DNA from: JACDAN01 sp035535195
Lineage (GTDB): Bacteria; Actinomycetota; Thermoleophilia; Gaiellales; Gaiellaceae
DNA length: 43,978 nt
Assembly (NCBI GenBank): GCA_035535195.1
Contig: DATLQK010000068.1
Location: forward strand, 1-43,978
Direction of reading: 5' to 3'
Made by a program: the position numbers and the translations under genes. The notes below the pieces were generated by a model. The model searched no databases and was not told the DNA's origin. It saw nothing but the letters and a program-made list of their open reading frames with translations. This document shows positions 14,700-22,717 of this stretch, piece after piece; the stretch's first letter is position 1, and every line of letters begins with the position of its first letter.

Positions 14700-16118
14700 T
14701 CAACGGGCGAGGGCGGGCTCGCGCGGATCCGCCGCGACGTGCGCACGCGGCAACTTCAGCGTGAAGACCGTGCGACCGGGGCGGGACTGGAGCTTGACCT
14801 CGCCGCCCATCACGCCTGCGAGCTCCTGCGCGATCGCGAGGCCGAGCCCGCTGCCCGTTGTGACGCCGCCGCCGGCGCGGTAGAAGCGCTCGAAGACGTG
14901 GCTCTGGTGGTCGGCCGCGATCCCGCCGCCGTCGTCCTCGACGCGAAGCTCGACGGTGTCGCCGTTCCCGCGCGTCGCCACGCGCACCTCCGTGCCGGCC
15001 GGCGTGTGAACGATCGCGTTCTCGAGCAGGATTCGACCGATCTGGCGCACGCGCTCCTCATCGCAGACGGCGACCGCGTCCGGATCTCCGTCCGCGAGCA
15101 GGACGTGGTTGCTGCCGCGGCCGACGCCGCCGAACTCGCCCACGAGCGAGGACGCGATCTCCGCGAGATCGACCGGCGCCAGCTCGACGCGCAGCCTGCC
15201 TGCGTCCAGGCGGGAAAGATCCAGGAGGTCGGTGGCCAGCTTCGTCAGACGCTCGACCTGGAGGCGCATCTCTTCGAGGAAGTCTCGTCGATCGGCCTCG
15301 TCGACTTCCTCGTCCGTGAGCAGCTCCAGATGACCTCCGAGGGCGAAGATCGGCGTCCGCAGCTCGTGCGAGGCGTTGGCGATGAACTCGCGGCGCGCTC
15401 GTTCCAGCGCCGCCAGCCGTTTGCGCATGTCGTCGAACGCGTCGGCGAGCTCGCCGAGCTCGTCGCGACCCTGGTCAACGACCGGCTGGTCGAAGGCTCC
15501 ACCGGCAATGCGGTCCGCAGCGCGCTCGAGCCGACGGATCCGGCGAGCGAAGATACGGGCGAGCCCGAACCCCACCGCCGCGGCCGCAAGCAGCGCGGCG
15601 AGACCCGCGAGCAGCAGTCGGCGCTCCACGAGCGCGACGGTGTCGAAGGTGTCCTCAGCGGGCGTCGACACCAGCGCGACGCCGAGACCGCCCGAATATG
15701 GGACGGCGACCTCTGCGTTGCGCTGGCCACCGTGCTCGACGACACCCCGCTCGACGCGCTGGTGCTCCGCTGCGCCGATCGCAACCCGATCCGGCGGCGG
15801 CGATGACCCCCGCCCTCGCGAATCCGCAAGCGTCCGCAGATAGACCGGGTTTTCCTCCAGTCGATCGTAGACCATGATGCGAACGCCCCACTGCTGGCTC
15901 TGGTTCGCGACGATTTCATCGAGCGTGTACCGGTCCGACAGAGTGTTGATGGCGAAGACCACACGCTGCGCCGTCCGCTCTTGCTGATCCAGCCTGCTGT
16001 CGGTCAGGCGGGTCTTGAGCGACGGCACGATCGAGCCGTACATGATCACGAGGACGCCCAGGACGAGCCCCACGAGCGCGAGGGTCAGCTTCAGCCCGAC
16101 GGTGCGAAAGCGGGGCAT
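14700..16118 (-). CDS. Sensor histidine kinase, HAMP type
   Basis: A 472-residue kinase. It has an N-terminal helix (10-30), an extracytoplasmic sensor of about 130 residues, a second helix (167-189), HAMP (about 190-242), a HisKA domain with phospho-accepting His about 251 (NASHELRTPIFAL), and a HATPase with N box (LLENAIVHTPAG), G1 (DDGGGI), F box (FERFYRAGG) and G2 (GSGLGLAIA). The sensor domain shows no recognisable fold. Start and the regulator stop share one base (TGATG-type overlap), so the pair is co-translated. The signal is unknown; the HtrA gene behind it suggests cell-envelope damage. Confidence 0.95.
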   Translation of the reverse strand: MPRFRTVGLKLTLALVGLVLGVLVIMYGSIVPSLKTRLTDSRLDQQERTAQRVVFAINTLSDRYTLDEIVANQSQQWGVRIMVYDRLEENPVYLRTLADSRGRGSSPPPDRVAIGAAEHQRVERGVVEHGGQRNAEVAVPYSGGLGVALVSTPAEDTFDTVALVERRLLLAGLAALLAAAAVGFGLARIFARRIRRLERAADRIAGGAFDQPVVDQGRDELGELADAFDDMRKRLAALERARREFIANASHELRTPIFALGGHLELLTDEEVDEADRRDFLEEMRLQVERLTKLATDLLDLSRLDAGRLRVELAPVDLAEIASSLVGEFGGVGRGSNHVLLADGDPDAVAVCDEERVRQIGRILLENAIVHTPAGTEVRVATRGNGDTVELRVEDDGGGIAADHQSHVFERFYRAGGGVTTGSGLGLAIAQELAGVMGGEVKLQSRPGRTVFTLKLPRAHVAADPREPALAR

Positions 16119-16816
16119 CAGTCGCGGAAGCGGTAGCCGGCGCCGCGCACGGTCAGGATGAACTCGGGATCGCTGGGGTTGCGCTCGAGCTTCTCGCGCA
16201 GGTGCCGGACGTGGACGTCGATCGTGCGTGGCTCACGGTAGGCGGAATCGCCCCAGAGCGCCTCCAGCAGCCGTCTCCGGCTGAAGACCTGGCCCGGATT
16301 CGCGGCGAGCGTCCGGAGGAGCTCGAACTCCACGTAGGTGAGCTGGATCGCCTCGCCGCCGACCTCGACCGAGCGACGGCTCGGGTCAATGCGCAGGCCG
16401 TCGGTCTCGATCGTCTCCGTTCGCCGCTGATCGAGCTGTGACGGCAGCGACGCGCGACGGAGCAGCGCCCTGACACGGCTCCGGAACTCGCGGATCGAGA
16501 ACGGCTTCGTGATGTAGTCGTCGGCGCCGAGCTCGAGTCCGAGCACCTTGTCGAGCTCGTCGTCCCGCGCGGTCAGCATGATGATTGGCACGGTGCTTTG
16601 CGCTCGCAGCCGCTTGCACACCTCGAGCCCGTCGAGCTTCGGCAGCATCAGGTCGAGCACGACGAGGTCGATCGGCTCGGACGCGAACTTCGCGAGCGCT
16701 TCCTCGCCGTCGCGGGCCGCAACCACGCGAAAACCGTCCCGTTCGAGCGGGTACGAGAGCACCTTCTGCACGGCATCCTCGTCGTCGACGAGGAGGATGG
16801 TCGAGGAGTCAGGCAC
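16118..16816 (-). CDS. OmpR/PhoB-family response regulator
   Basis: A 232-residue DNA-binding regulator. The receiver domain contains LLVDDEDAV, phospho-acceptor Asp about 55 (VVLDLMLPKLDG), Thr in IIMLTARDD and Lys in DYITKPFS. The winged-helix output domain runs from about 130 to 231 with LTYVEFELLRTLAANPGQVFSR and the recognition region PRTIDVHVRHLREKLE, ending RGAGYRFRD. It is the first gene of the regulator-kinase-protease operon and has a good promoter just upstream. Confidence 0.96.
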   Translation of the reverse strand: MPDSSTILLVDDEDAVQKVLSYPLERDGFRVVAARDGEEALAKFASEPIDLVVLDLMLPKLDGLEVCKRLRAQSTVPIIMLTARDDELDKVLGLELGADDYITKPFSIREFRSRVRALLRRASLPSQLDQRRTETIETDGLRIDPSRRSVEVGGEAIQLTYVEFELLRTLAANPGQVFSRRRLLEALWGDSAYREPRTIDVHVRHLREKLERNPSDPEFILTVRGAGYRFRD

Positions 16817-16860
16817 GGGCGAGTCGGCGCCGGGATCGGCGTAGCCGTCGGGCCCTCCCT

Positions 16861-16888
16861 ACTATAGCCCCGGCACCATGGCCGCCAA
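16861..16888 (-). promoter_or_regulatory. Sigma-70-type promoter for the two-component operon
   Basis: On the minus strand TTGGCG (-35, 16883-16888) and TATAGT (-10, 16861-16866) are separated by 16 bp, about 45 nt before the regulator ATG. The -35 lies within the first codons of the divergently transcribed gene that starts at 16878. Confidence 0.6.
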
Positions 16889-18770
16889 TCGGCCCCCAGA
16901 AGTGCAGCGGCGGCCGCGGCCGGGGTCGCTCGAGCGCCCCGTGAGCGGCCGGACGTATCGCGGCACGGCGCTGCTCGTCGCCATCCCCCTGCTGATCGCA
17001 GCCTTTACCGTGAGCCGCCCGGAGCAGCTGCCGCCACCCTCGCTGCCCCCGGCCTTCGACCAGCAGGCAGCGGTCGAAGGAGCCCGGGAGCTCGCCCTGC
17101 AGTTCCCGGACCGCTCGCCGGGAACGGCCACCGCCGGCATGGCGGCAGACTGGGTCTCGGAGCGGCTCCGCTCCTACGGTTTTCGCGTGCAGCGCGACGG
17201 CTTCGAGGCCGATATCCCCGGGGTTGGCAGCCGGCGGCTGCAGAACGTGTACGCGGTCGCGCCCGGGCGGTCGGGCGCCGCCCTCCTCGTGCTCGCGCAC
17301 CGGGACAACGTCGGTAGCGGCCCCGGCGCGAGCGACAACGCCTCGGGTACGGGCGCGCTGCTCGAGCTCGCCCGCGGCTACGGCCTTCGCGCCTCCCCGG
17401 CTCCCGGCGTCGCTGCCGCGCCGATCACACCCGCGCACACGATCGTCTTCCTGTCGACCGACGCCGGGTCCTTCGGTGGGATCGGCGCGCGGCGCTTCCT
17501 CGAGCACTCCCCCTACCGCAACAGGATCGAGGCTGCGATCAACCTCGTTGCGCTGGGCGGCCGACCCACGCTCCGCCTCGAGCTTGCCGGCAACCGGCCC
17601 CGCTCGCCCGATCCGACGCTGATCCAGACAGCGGCGAGCCGGGTGGAGCAGCGGACCGGGGAGACCGCGCGCCGGCCGACCGCGCTCGGCCAGCTGATCG
17701 ACCTCGCCTTCCCGTTCAGCTTCTACGAGCAGGCGCCGTTCGTCGGGCGCGGGGTGCCGACCTTCACCCTGACGACGTCCAACGAGCGGCCCCCGCTGCC
17801 GGAGAGCGACACCCTGAACGCGCTCGTCCCGCGCCGCATCGGACAGGCCGGCCTCGTGGCGGAGGACGTGCTCGGATCACTGGACGAGGGGGTGGCGCTG
17901 CCCGGCTCCACGTCGACCTACGTCTACCTCGGCCCGCGCATCATCAGGGGCTGGGCGATCAAGCTCGTCCTGATCGCGGCGCTCTTCCCGTTCCTGCTCG
18001 CGGCCGTGGATCTCTTCGCCCGCTGCCGCCGGCGGAGGATCCCACTCGCTCCGGCACTGCGCAGCTACCGAAGCAGGCTCGCGTTCTGGCTCTGGACGGG
18101 AGGTCTGTTCGCGCTATTGACCCTGCTCGGCGCCTGGGGCGACGGACTTCCCGTGCCGCCGTCGCCGGACTTGTCGTACGCGGGAGACGTGCCCGTGCTG
18201 GCGCTCGGCGTCTTCGTGGCGCTGTCGCTCGCCGGCTGGTTCGTCGCGCGCGAGCGACTCCTGCCGCGCCGTGCGGTGACCGCCGAGGAGGACCTGGCGG
18301 GACAAACCGCGGCGCTCCTCGCGCTCGCGGTGGTTGCGCTGCTCACGGTCGCGACGAACCCGTTCGCGCTCATCTTCGTCCTGCCCTCGCTTCACGCGTG
18401 GCTCTGGCTTCCGCAGGTCAGGTACGCGGGGCTCTGGACGAGGGCGGCCGTCCTCGCGCTCGGGCTGCTCGGCCCCCTCGTCCTCCTGATGTCCTTTGCC
18501 GTGCGATTCGAGCTCGGATTCCACGCGCCCTGGTACCTGCTGCAGCTCGTCGCCCTCGGCTACGTGCCGGTCCCGTCGGTGGCGATCACGCTCGCCTGGC
18601 TCGCCGCCGCCGGCCAGCTGATCGCGGTCAGCGCCGGCCGCTACGCCCCGTACCCGAGCGCCCGGGAGCGCCCGCCGCGGGGGCCGATCCGAGAATTGAT
18701 CCGCCGGTTCCTCCTGCTCGTGCTCGACCGGCGGGAGGAGCGGGGGCTCAAGCGAGCCGCAGGTAGCTGA
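16878..18770 (+). CDS. Membrane protein with degenerate M28 peptidase domain
   Basis: The 630-residue protein has an N-terminal helix (30-45), an extracytoplasmic M28-like domain (about 60-345) and about seven C-terminal helices (about 365-615). Of the M28 residues only HRD (141-143) and SDN (Asp 153) remain. The catalytic and ligand Glu pair of the usual DGEE motif is DAGS here (195-198), INLD is INLV, and the final YHTPxD His is missing (LPESD). It therefore probably binds at most one metal and lacks the general base. It may be a scaffold, regulator or receptor. It is divergent from the two-component operon and overlaps moeA by 23 bp. Confidence 0.75.
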   Translation: MAANRPPEVQRRPRPGSLERPVSGRTYRGTALLVAIPLLIAAFTVSRPEQLPPPSLPPAFDQQAAVEGARELALQFPDRSPGTATAGMAADWVSERLRSYGFRVQRDGFEADIPGVGSRRLQNVYAVAPGRSGAALLVLAHRDNVGSGPGASDNASGTGALLELARGYGLRASPAPGVAAAPITPAHTIVFLSTDAGSFGGIGARRFLEHSPYRNRIEAAINLVALGGRPTLRLELAGNRPRSPDPTLIQTAASRVEQRTGETARRPTALGQLIDLAFPFSFYEQAPFVGRGVPTFTLTTSNERPPLPESDTLNALVPRRIGQAGLVAEDVLGSLDEGVALPGSTSTYVYLGPRIIRGWAIKLVLIAALFPFLLAAVDLFARCRRRRIPLAPALRSYRSRLAFWLWTGGLFALLTLLGAWGDGLPVPPSPDLSYAGDVPVLALGVFVALSLAGWFVARERLLPRRAVTAEEDLAGQTAALLALAVVALLTVATNPFALIFVLPSLHAWLWLPQVRYAGLWTRAAVLALGLLGPLVLLMSFAVRFELGFHAPWYLLQLVALGYVPVPSVAITLAWLAAAGQLIAVSAGRYAPYPSARERPPRGPIRELIRRFLLLVLDRREERGLKRAAGS

Positions 18771-19941
18771 CCTCTTCGCCGGGCTCGAGTGGGTCGTCGC
18801 CGGGGGGAACGAGGACGAGCGCGTCCGCGGCCGCAGCGCGGGCGATCATGTGCGACTCCTGGCCCGTCAGCGGCTCGAGCTCGACCGCGCCATCGACCAC
18901 GGCCGACCGGGCTCGGACCAGCTCGGTGCGCGCCGGGTTCCGCCGGAAGGATCGCGCCAGCCGCCCCGGCTCGAATCGGGGGAGAGGACTCGCGTCGCCC
19001 TGGAGCGCGCGGATCGCCGGCCGCACGAAGAGCTCGAAGGAAACGAGCGAGGAGACCGGGTTGCCCGGGAGGCCGAAGACCAGTGTCCGGCCGCGGACGC
19101 CGAACCAGACCGGCTTGCCGGGCTTGACCGCCACGCCCCAGAAGACCTCCTCGACCCCCAGCTCGACGCCGATCGACCGGACCAGGTCGTGCGGCCCGAC
19201 CGACACCCCGGCCGAGGTCACGAGCACGTCTGCCTCGAGCCCGGCCGCGAGGGCCTCTCGATGCGCGGCCCCGTCGTCGGCGACCGTGCCCAGGCGCACG
19301 ACCTCCGCGCCGGCCGACTCGAGCTGGGCGGCGAGGATGACCCCGTTCGCCTCGTAGATCTGTCCCGGCTCCAGCTGCTCGCCCGGCCTTCGCAGCTCGC
19401 TGCCCGTCGCCAGGACGGCGGCCCGCGGCCTGCGGGCACTCGCAATGTCCGGCACGCCTGCGGCGGCGAGCGCGCCGAGCTGGGCCGCCCCGAGACCGAC
19501 TCCGGACGGGACGACCACGTCGCCCGCACGCAGGTCGCCGCCCGCCGGGCGGATGCTCGCACCCAATGGCACCTGCTCTGCAATCTCGATCTCGTTGTCA
19601 TCTTCGACAACGTCCTCGATCGGGACGACGGCATCGGCGCCGGCGGGGACCGCTGCACCGGTAGCGATTCCCATCGCCTCACCGGTGCGCAACTCACGCG
19701 TTGCGGGCCTGCCGGCGGCGATCCGCTCGACGACGGGCAGGCGCGCCGGGGTATCGGCGGCTCGCAGCGCGAAACCGTCCATCGCCGAGGAGTCGAACGG
19801 CGGCAGGTCGACCCGTGACCGGGCCTCCTCGGCCGTCACCCGACCCGCGGCCGAATCGAGCTCGACGCGCTCCGCCGGCAGCGGCGTCGCCCGTTCGAGG
19901 ATGAGTCGCTGAGCTTCCTCGAGTGAAAGGAGGGCTGCCAC
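18748..19941 (-). CDS. moeA: Molybdopterin molybdenumtransferase MoeA
   Basis: MoeA inserts molybdate into adenylated molybdopterin. The 397-residue product has the family landmarks in order: RSRVDLPPFDSSAMDGFALR near residue 40, TGAAVPAGADAVVPIED, the central LATGSELRRPGE and VTSAGVSVGPHDLVR segments, KPGKPVWFG, FGLPGNPVSSLVSFELFV, and a C-terminal domain IV (from about 320) ending in a QESHMIARAAAADALVLVPP stretch. The GTG start lies 20 nt from the divergent GT2 gene, so the two promoters must overlap coding sequence. It is 9 kb from moaC and mogA and not in their operon. Confidence 0.95.
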   Translation of the reverse strand: MAALLSLEEAQRLILERATPLPAERVELDSAAGRVTAEEARSRVDLPPFDSSAMDGFALRAADTPARLPVVERIAAGRPATRELRTGEAMGIATGAAVPAGADAVVPIEDVVEDDNEIEIAEQVPLGASIRPAGGDLRAGDVVVPSGVGLGAAQLGALAAAGVPDIASARRPRAAVLATGSELRRPGEQLEPGQIYEANGVILAAQLESAGAEVVRLGTVADDGAAHREALAAGLEADVLVTSAGVSVGPHDLVRSIGVELGVEEVFWGVAVKPGKPVWFGVRGRTLVFGLPGNPVSSLVSFELFVRPAIRALQGDASPLPRFEPGRLARSFRRNPARTELVRARSAVVDGAVELEPLTGQESHMIARAAAADALVLVPPGDDPLEPGEEVSYLRLA

Positions 19942-19961
19942 CGCGTGAATAAGCTACTGCC

Positions 19962-20918
19962 GTGATCTCCGTCGTCGTCCCGGTTCATGACGAAGAGCGG
20001 AGCCTCGACCCGCTGTACGACGAGCTCCGCGCGGCGCTCGACCCTCTCGGGGAGTGGGAGGCGGTCTTCGTGGACGACGGCTCGACCGACGGCTCGTTCG
20101 CTGCACTTACCAGGCTCAACGCCGACGCACCCAACGTCAAGGTCGTCCGCCTCCGTCGGAATTTCGGCAAGTCTGCGGCCCTCGCGGCCGGGTTCAGGCA
20201 CGCCGGCGGCGAGCTCATCGTGACGATCGACGCCGACCTCCAGGACGACCCGGCCGAAATCCCGCGCCTGCTCGCGAAGCTCGACGAGGGGTTCGACCTC
20301 GTCTCGGGCTGGAAGACACACCGCCGCGACCCGTTGCGGCGCCGGATCCCGTCGAAGATCTTCAACGGCGTGGTCGGACGTGCCTCCGGCGCCAGGCTCC
20401 ACGACCTCAACTGCGGGCTGAAGGCCTATCGGGCGGAGGTGGTCCGCAACCTGCGGATCTACGGCGAGCTCCACCGCTTCCTGCCGGTGCTCGCGCACGA
20501 TCGCGGCTACCGGGTCGCCGAGCTGCCGGTCAACCACCGGCCGAGGGAGCACGGGCGCTCGCGCTACGGGATGGAGCGCTACCTCCGCGGCTTTCTCGAC
20601 TTCCTGACGGTCTGGTTCATGGGGCGCTACCGGCACCGCCCGCTGCACCTCTTCGGCACGCTCGGCCTGGCCATGGGCGCGATCGGCACCGCGGTGCTCG
20701 TCTACCTGACCGTGCTCAAGCTCTCTGGCGAGGCGATCGGCCACCGTCCGCTACTCACGCTCGGGGTGCTGCTCGTCGTCGTCGGGCTCCAGTTCTTCTC
20801 CCTCGGTCTCCTCAGCGAGCTGATCACGAGCCACCACGAGGAGCGTTTCGGCTCGGTCGACGATCAGTACGTGGACGAGGTGCTCGCCACGCGCGCGGCC
20901 GAGCACGTCTCGCGCTGA
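19962..20918 (+). CDS. GT2 family glycosyltransferase, dolichol/polyprenol-phosphate sugar type
   Basis: A 318-residue inverting glycosyltransferase: ISVVVPVHDEERSLDPL at the N-terminus, VFVDDGSTDGS, RNFGKSAALAAGFRHA, and the metal-binding DxD within TIDADLQDDPAEIP. Two C-terminal helices (about 230-285) anchor it to the membrane. It resembles DPM1/GtrB-type enzymes that load a sugar onto a polyprenyl phosphate for later use by membrane transferases. It heads a plus-strand run of envelope genes and has a GTG start. The sugar is not predictable. Confidence 0.88.
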   Translation: MISVVVPVHDEERSLDPLYDELRAALDPLGEWEAVFVDDGSTDGSFAALTRLNADAPNVKVVRLRRNFGKSAALAAGFRHAGGELIVTIDADLQDDPAEIPRLLAKLDEGFDLVSGWKTHRRDPLRRRIPSKIFNGVVGRASGARLHDLNCGLKAYRAEVVRNLRIYGELHRFLPVLAHDRGYRVAELPVNHRPREHGRSRYGMERYLRGFLDFLTVWFMGRYRHRPLHLFGTLGLAMGAIGTAVLVYLTVLKLSGEAIGHRPLLTLGVLLVVVGLQFFSLGLLSELITSHHEERFGSVDDQYVDEVLATRAAEHVSR

Positions 20919-20923
20919 CCCGC

Positions 20924-21988
20924 GTGCGGGTCGCGTACTTCGGGACGTACGAGCGGCGATATCCGCGGAACGCGCAGGTGATCTCCGCGCTGCGGAGCGC
21001 CGGGGTGGAGGTCGTCGAGCAGCACGAACCGGTCTGGGACGGGCAGGAGCAGAAGTGGGGAGTCGGGCCTGCGGTCTTGCCGCGGCTCGCGCGCGCCGAG
21101 CTGCGGCTTCTGCGTCGCAAGCTGTCCGAGGTCGAGGCGCTGATCGTCGGCTACCCGGGACACTTCGACCTCGTCGCGGCCCGCCGCGCCGCCCGCGGGA
21201 GGCCGATCGTCTTCAACCCTCTCGTCTCGCTCGCCGACACACTCGTTGCGGATCGCGGCCGATTCCGACGGGGGTCGCCGGTGGCGCGCCTCCTGGACGC
21301 GCTCGACCGCCGGGCGTTTCGCGCCGCCGACCTCGTCGTCGCCGACACCCGCGCGAACGCCGACTTCTTCGCCGAGCTCGCCGGGCTTGCGCCCGAGCGT
21401 GTTCCCGTTGCCTTCGTCGGCGCCGAGGACCGGCTCTTCCGCCCGGGGTGGGCTCCGGAGGCGCCGTTGACCGCCGTCTTCGTCGGCAAGCTGATCCCGC
21501 TCCACGGCCTCGAGACGATCCTCGCGACCGCCCGGCTCGCACCCGAGATCCCCTTCCGCGTCGTGGGAACAGGGCAGCTCGACGGCCTGCTGGAGACGCG
21601 ACCGGCCAACGTCGAGTGGGTTCGTTGGGTCGAGTATGAGCGGCTGCCGGACGAGCTCCGCCGCGCGGGCTGCGCGCTCGGGATCTTCGGCAGCTCGGAC
21701 AAGGCGCGGCGCGTGATCCCGAACAAGGCGTTCCAGGCGCTCGCGTGCGGCGTACCGCTCGTGACCGCCGACACGCCGGCGGCACGCGAGCTCCTCACGG
21801 ACGGCTCCGACGCGCTGCTCGTGCCGCCCGGCGAGCCCGAGGCGCTGGCGGTGGCGATCCGAAGCCTCATCGACGACCGCGAGCTCGCCGCGCGCATCGG
21901 CGCAGGCGGGCTCGAGACCTACGGCGCGCGGGCAAGCGAGGACGTGCTGGGACGGCAGTGGCGTGCGCTCGTCGAGGGAGTGCTGTGA
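20924..21988 (+). CDS. GT4 family glycosyltransferase
   Basis: About 354 residues of GT-B fold. The N-terminal half starts VRVAYFGTYERRYPRNAQVI with a Rossmann-like VEALIVGYPGHFD. The C-terminal half holds the donor site: LTAVFVGKLIPLHGLETIL, FRVVGTGQLDGL, the ALGIFGSSDKARRVIPNKAF stretch and ALACGVPLVTADTPAARELL. The GTG start follows the GT2 stop by 5 nt. The acceptor and sugar are unknown. A much longer in-frame extension upstream is the wrong frame of the GT2 gene. Confidence 0.88.
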   Translation: MRVAYFGTYERRYPRNAQVISALRSAGVEVVEQHEPVWDGQEQKWGVGPAVLPRLARAELRLLRRKLSEVEALIVGYPGHFDLVAARRAARGRPIVFNPLVSLADTLVADRGRFRRGSPVARLLDALDRRAFRAADLVVADTRANADFFAELAGLAPERVPVAFVGAEDRLFRPGWAPEAPLTAVFVGKLIPLHGLETILATARLAPEIPFRVVGTGQLDGLLETRPANVEWVRWVEYERLPDELRRAGCALGIFGSSDKARRVIPNKAFQALACGVPLVTADTPAARELLTDGSDALLVPPGEPEALAVAIRSLIDDRELAARIGAGGLETYGARASEDVLGRQWRALVEGVL

Positions 21989-22692
21989 CCGTTCACGAGT
22001 GGGGGACGGCACCGGACTTCGTCGGGCCGCGGCATGAGCTCCGGGAGCGGCTTCTCGTCGACCTCCTCCTCTCCGGCCGCCCGGGGCGCGCCGTCCTCAA
22101 CGCCGGAGCCGGCCAGGGAACGATGTCGAGCCGGCTCGAAGCGCTGGGCTTGGACGTCACGAGCGTCGACTCCTCGCCGTCCGCAGTGGCCATCCTCCGT
22201 GACCGCGTCGCCGGACAAGTGGTCGGCGGCGACGTCACGGCGCTGCCGTTCCGGGAGGCGCAGTTCGACGCAGCCGTCCTCGGCGAGGTGCTCGAGCACG
22301 TCAAGGACGACCGTGCTGCACTGCGCGAGGTCGCGCGCGTCGTGCGGCCCGGCGGTCTCGTTGCGATCTCGGTGCCCGCCAACCCGAAGCTCTACGGACG
22401 AAGCGACGATTGGGCCGGGCACGTCCGCCGGTACGCGCGCCGCGACCTGCTCGAGGCTTGCGCCGACGGCGGGCTGCGCGTAGAGCGGTGCCTGGGCTGG
22501 GGTTTCCCGGTCTCCCGGCTCTACCATCGCCACCTCTATGAGCGATACCTCGGCCGGCGCGGGCCGGCCCCCGTCGGCCGCAGCCTCTCCCCGCTCGTCC
22601 GAGCCCTCGGCCTCCTCGTCCAGGTCGACCGCCTCTTCGTCGGGGTCGAGCGCGGCGCGCTCGGGTACCTCGCGCTGGCGACACGTCCGTAG
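21985..22692 (+). CDS. SAM-dependent methyltransferase (Methyltransf_11 type)
   Basis: About 235 residues with a class I core: motif I VLNAGAGQGTMSSRLEALG, motif II VTSVDSSPSAV, motif III GGDVTALPF, and the catalytic-region VLGEVLEHVKDDRAALREVA followed by VRPGGLVAISVPANPKLYG. It overlaps the GT4 stop as GTGA, so the transferase pair is co-translated. It probably methylates a sugar or lipid-linked intermediate made by the two upstream transferases; this is inferred only from position. Confidence 0.88.
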   Translation: MTVHEWGTAPDFVGPRHELRERLLVDLLLSGRPGRAVLNAGAGQGTMSSRLEALGLDVTSVDSSPSAVAILRDRVAGQVVGGDVTALPFREAQFDAAVLGEVLEHVKDDRAALREVARVVRPGGLVAISVPANPKLYGRSDDWAGHVRRYARRDLLEACADGGLRVERCLGWGFPVSRLYHRHLYERYLGRRGPAPVGRSLSPLVRALGLLVQVDRLFVGVERGALGYLALATRP

Positions 22693-22717
22693 TCCGATCG
22701 CGGCCGTCTGGGCGGCC

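Noticed and set aside
22538..22717. 60-residue Ser/Ala-rich N-terminal extension of DUF2079
   Set aside because: It is low complexity and lies over the conserved methyltransferase C-terminus; the first helix begins at the later ATG.
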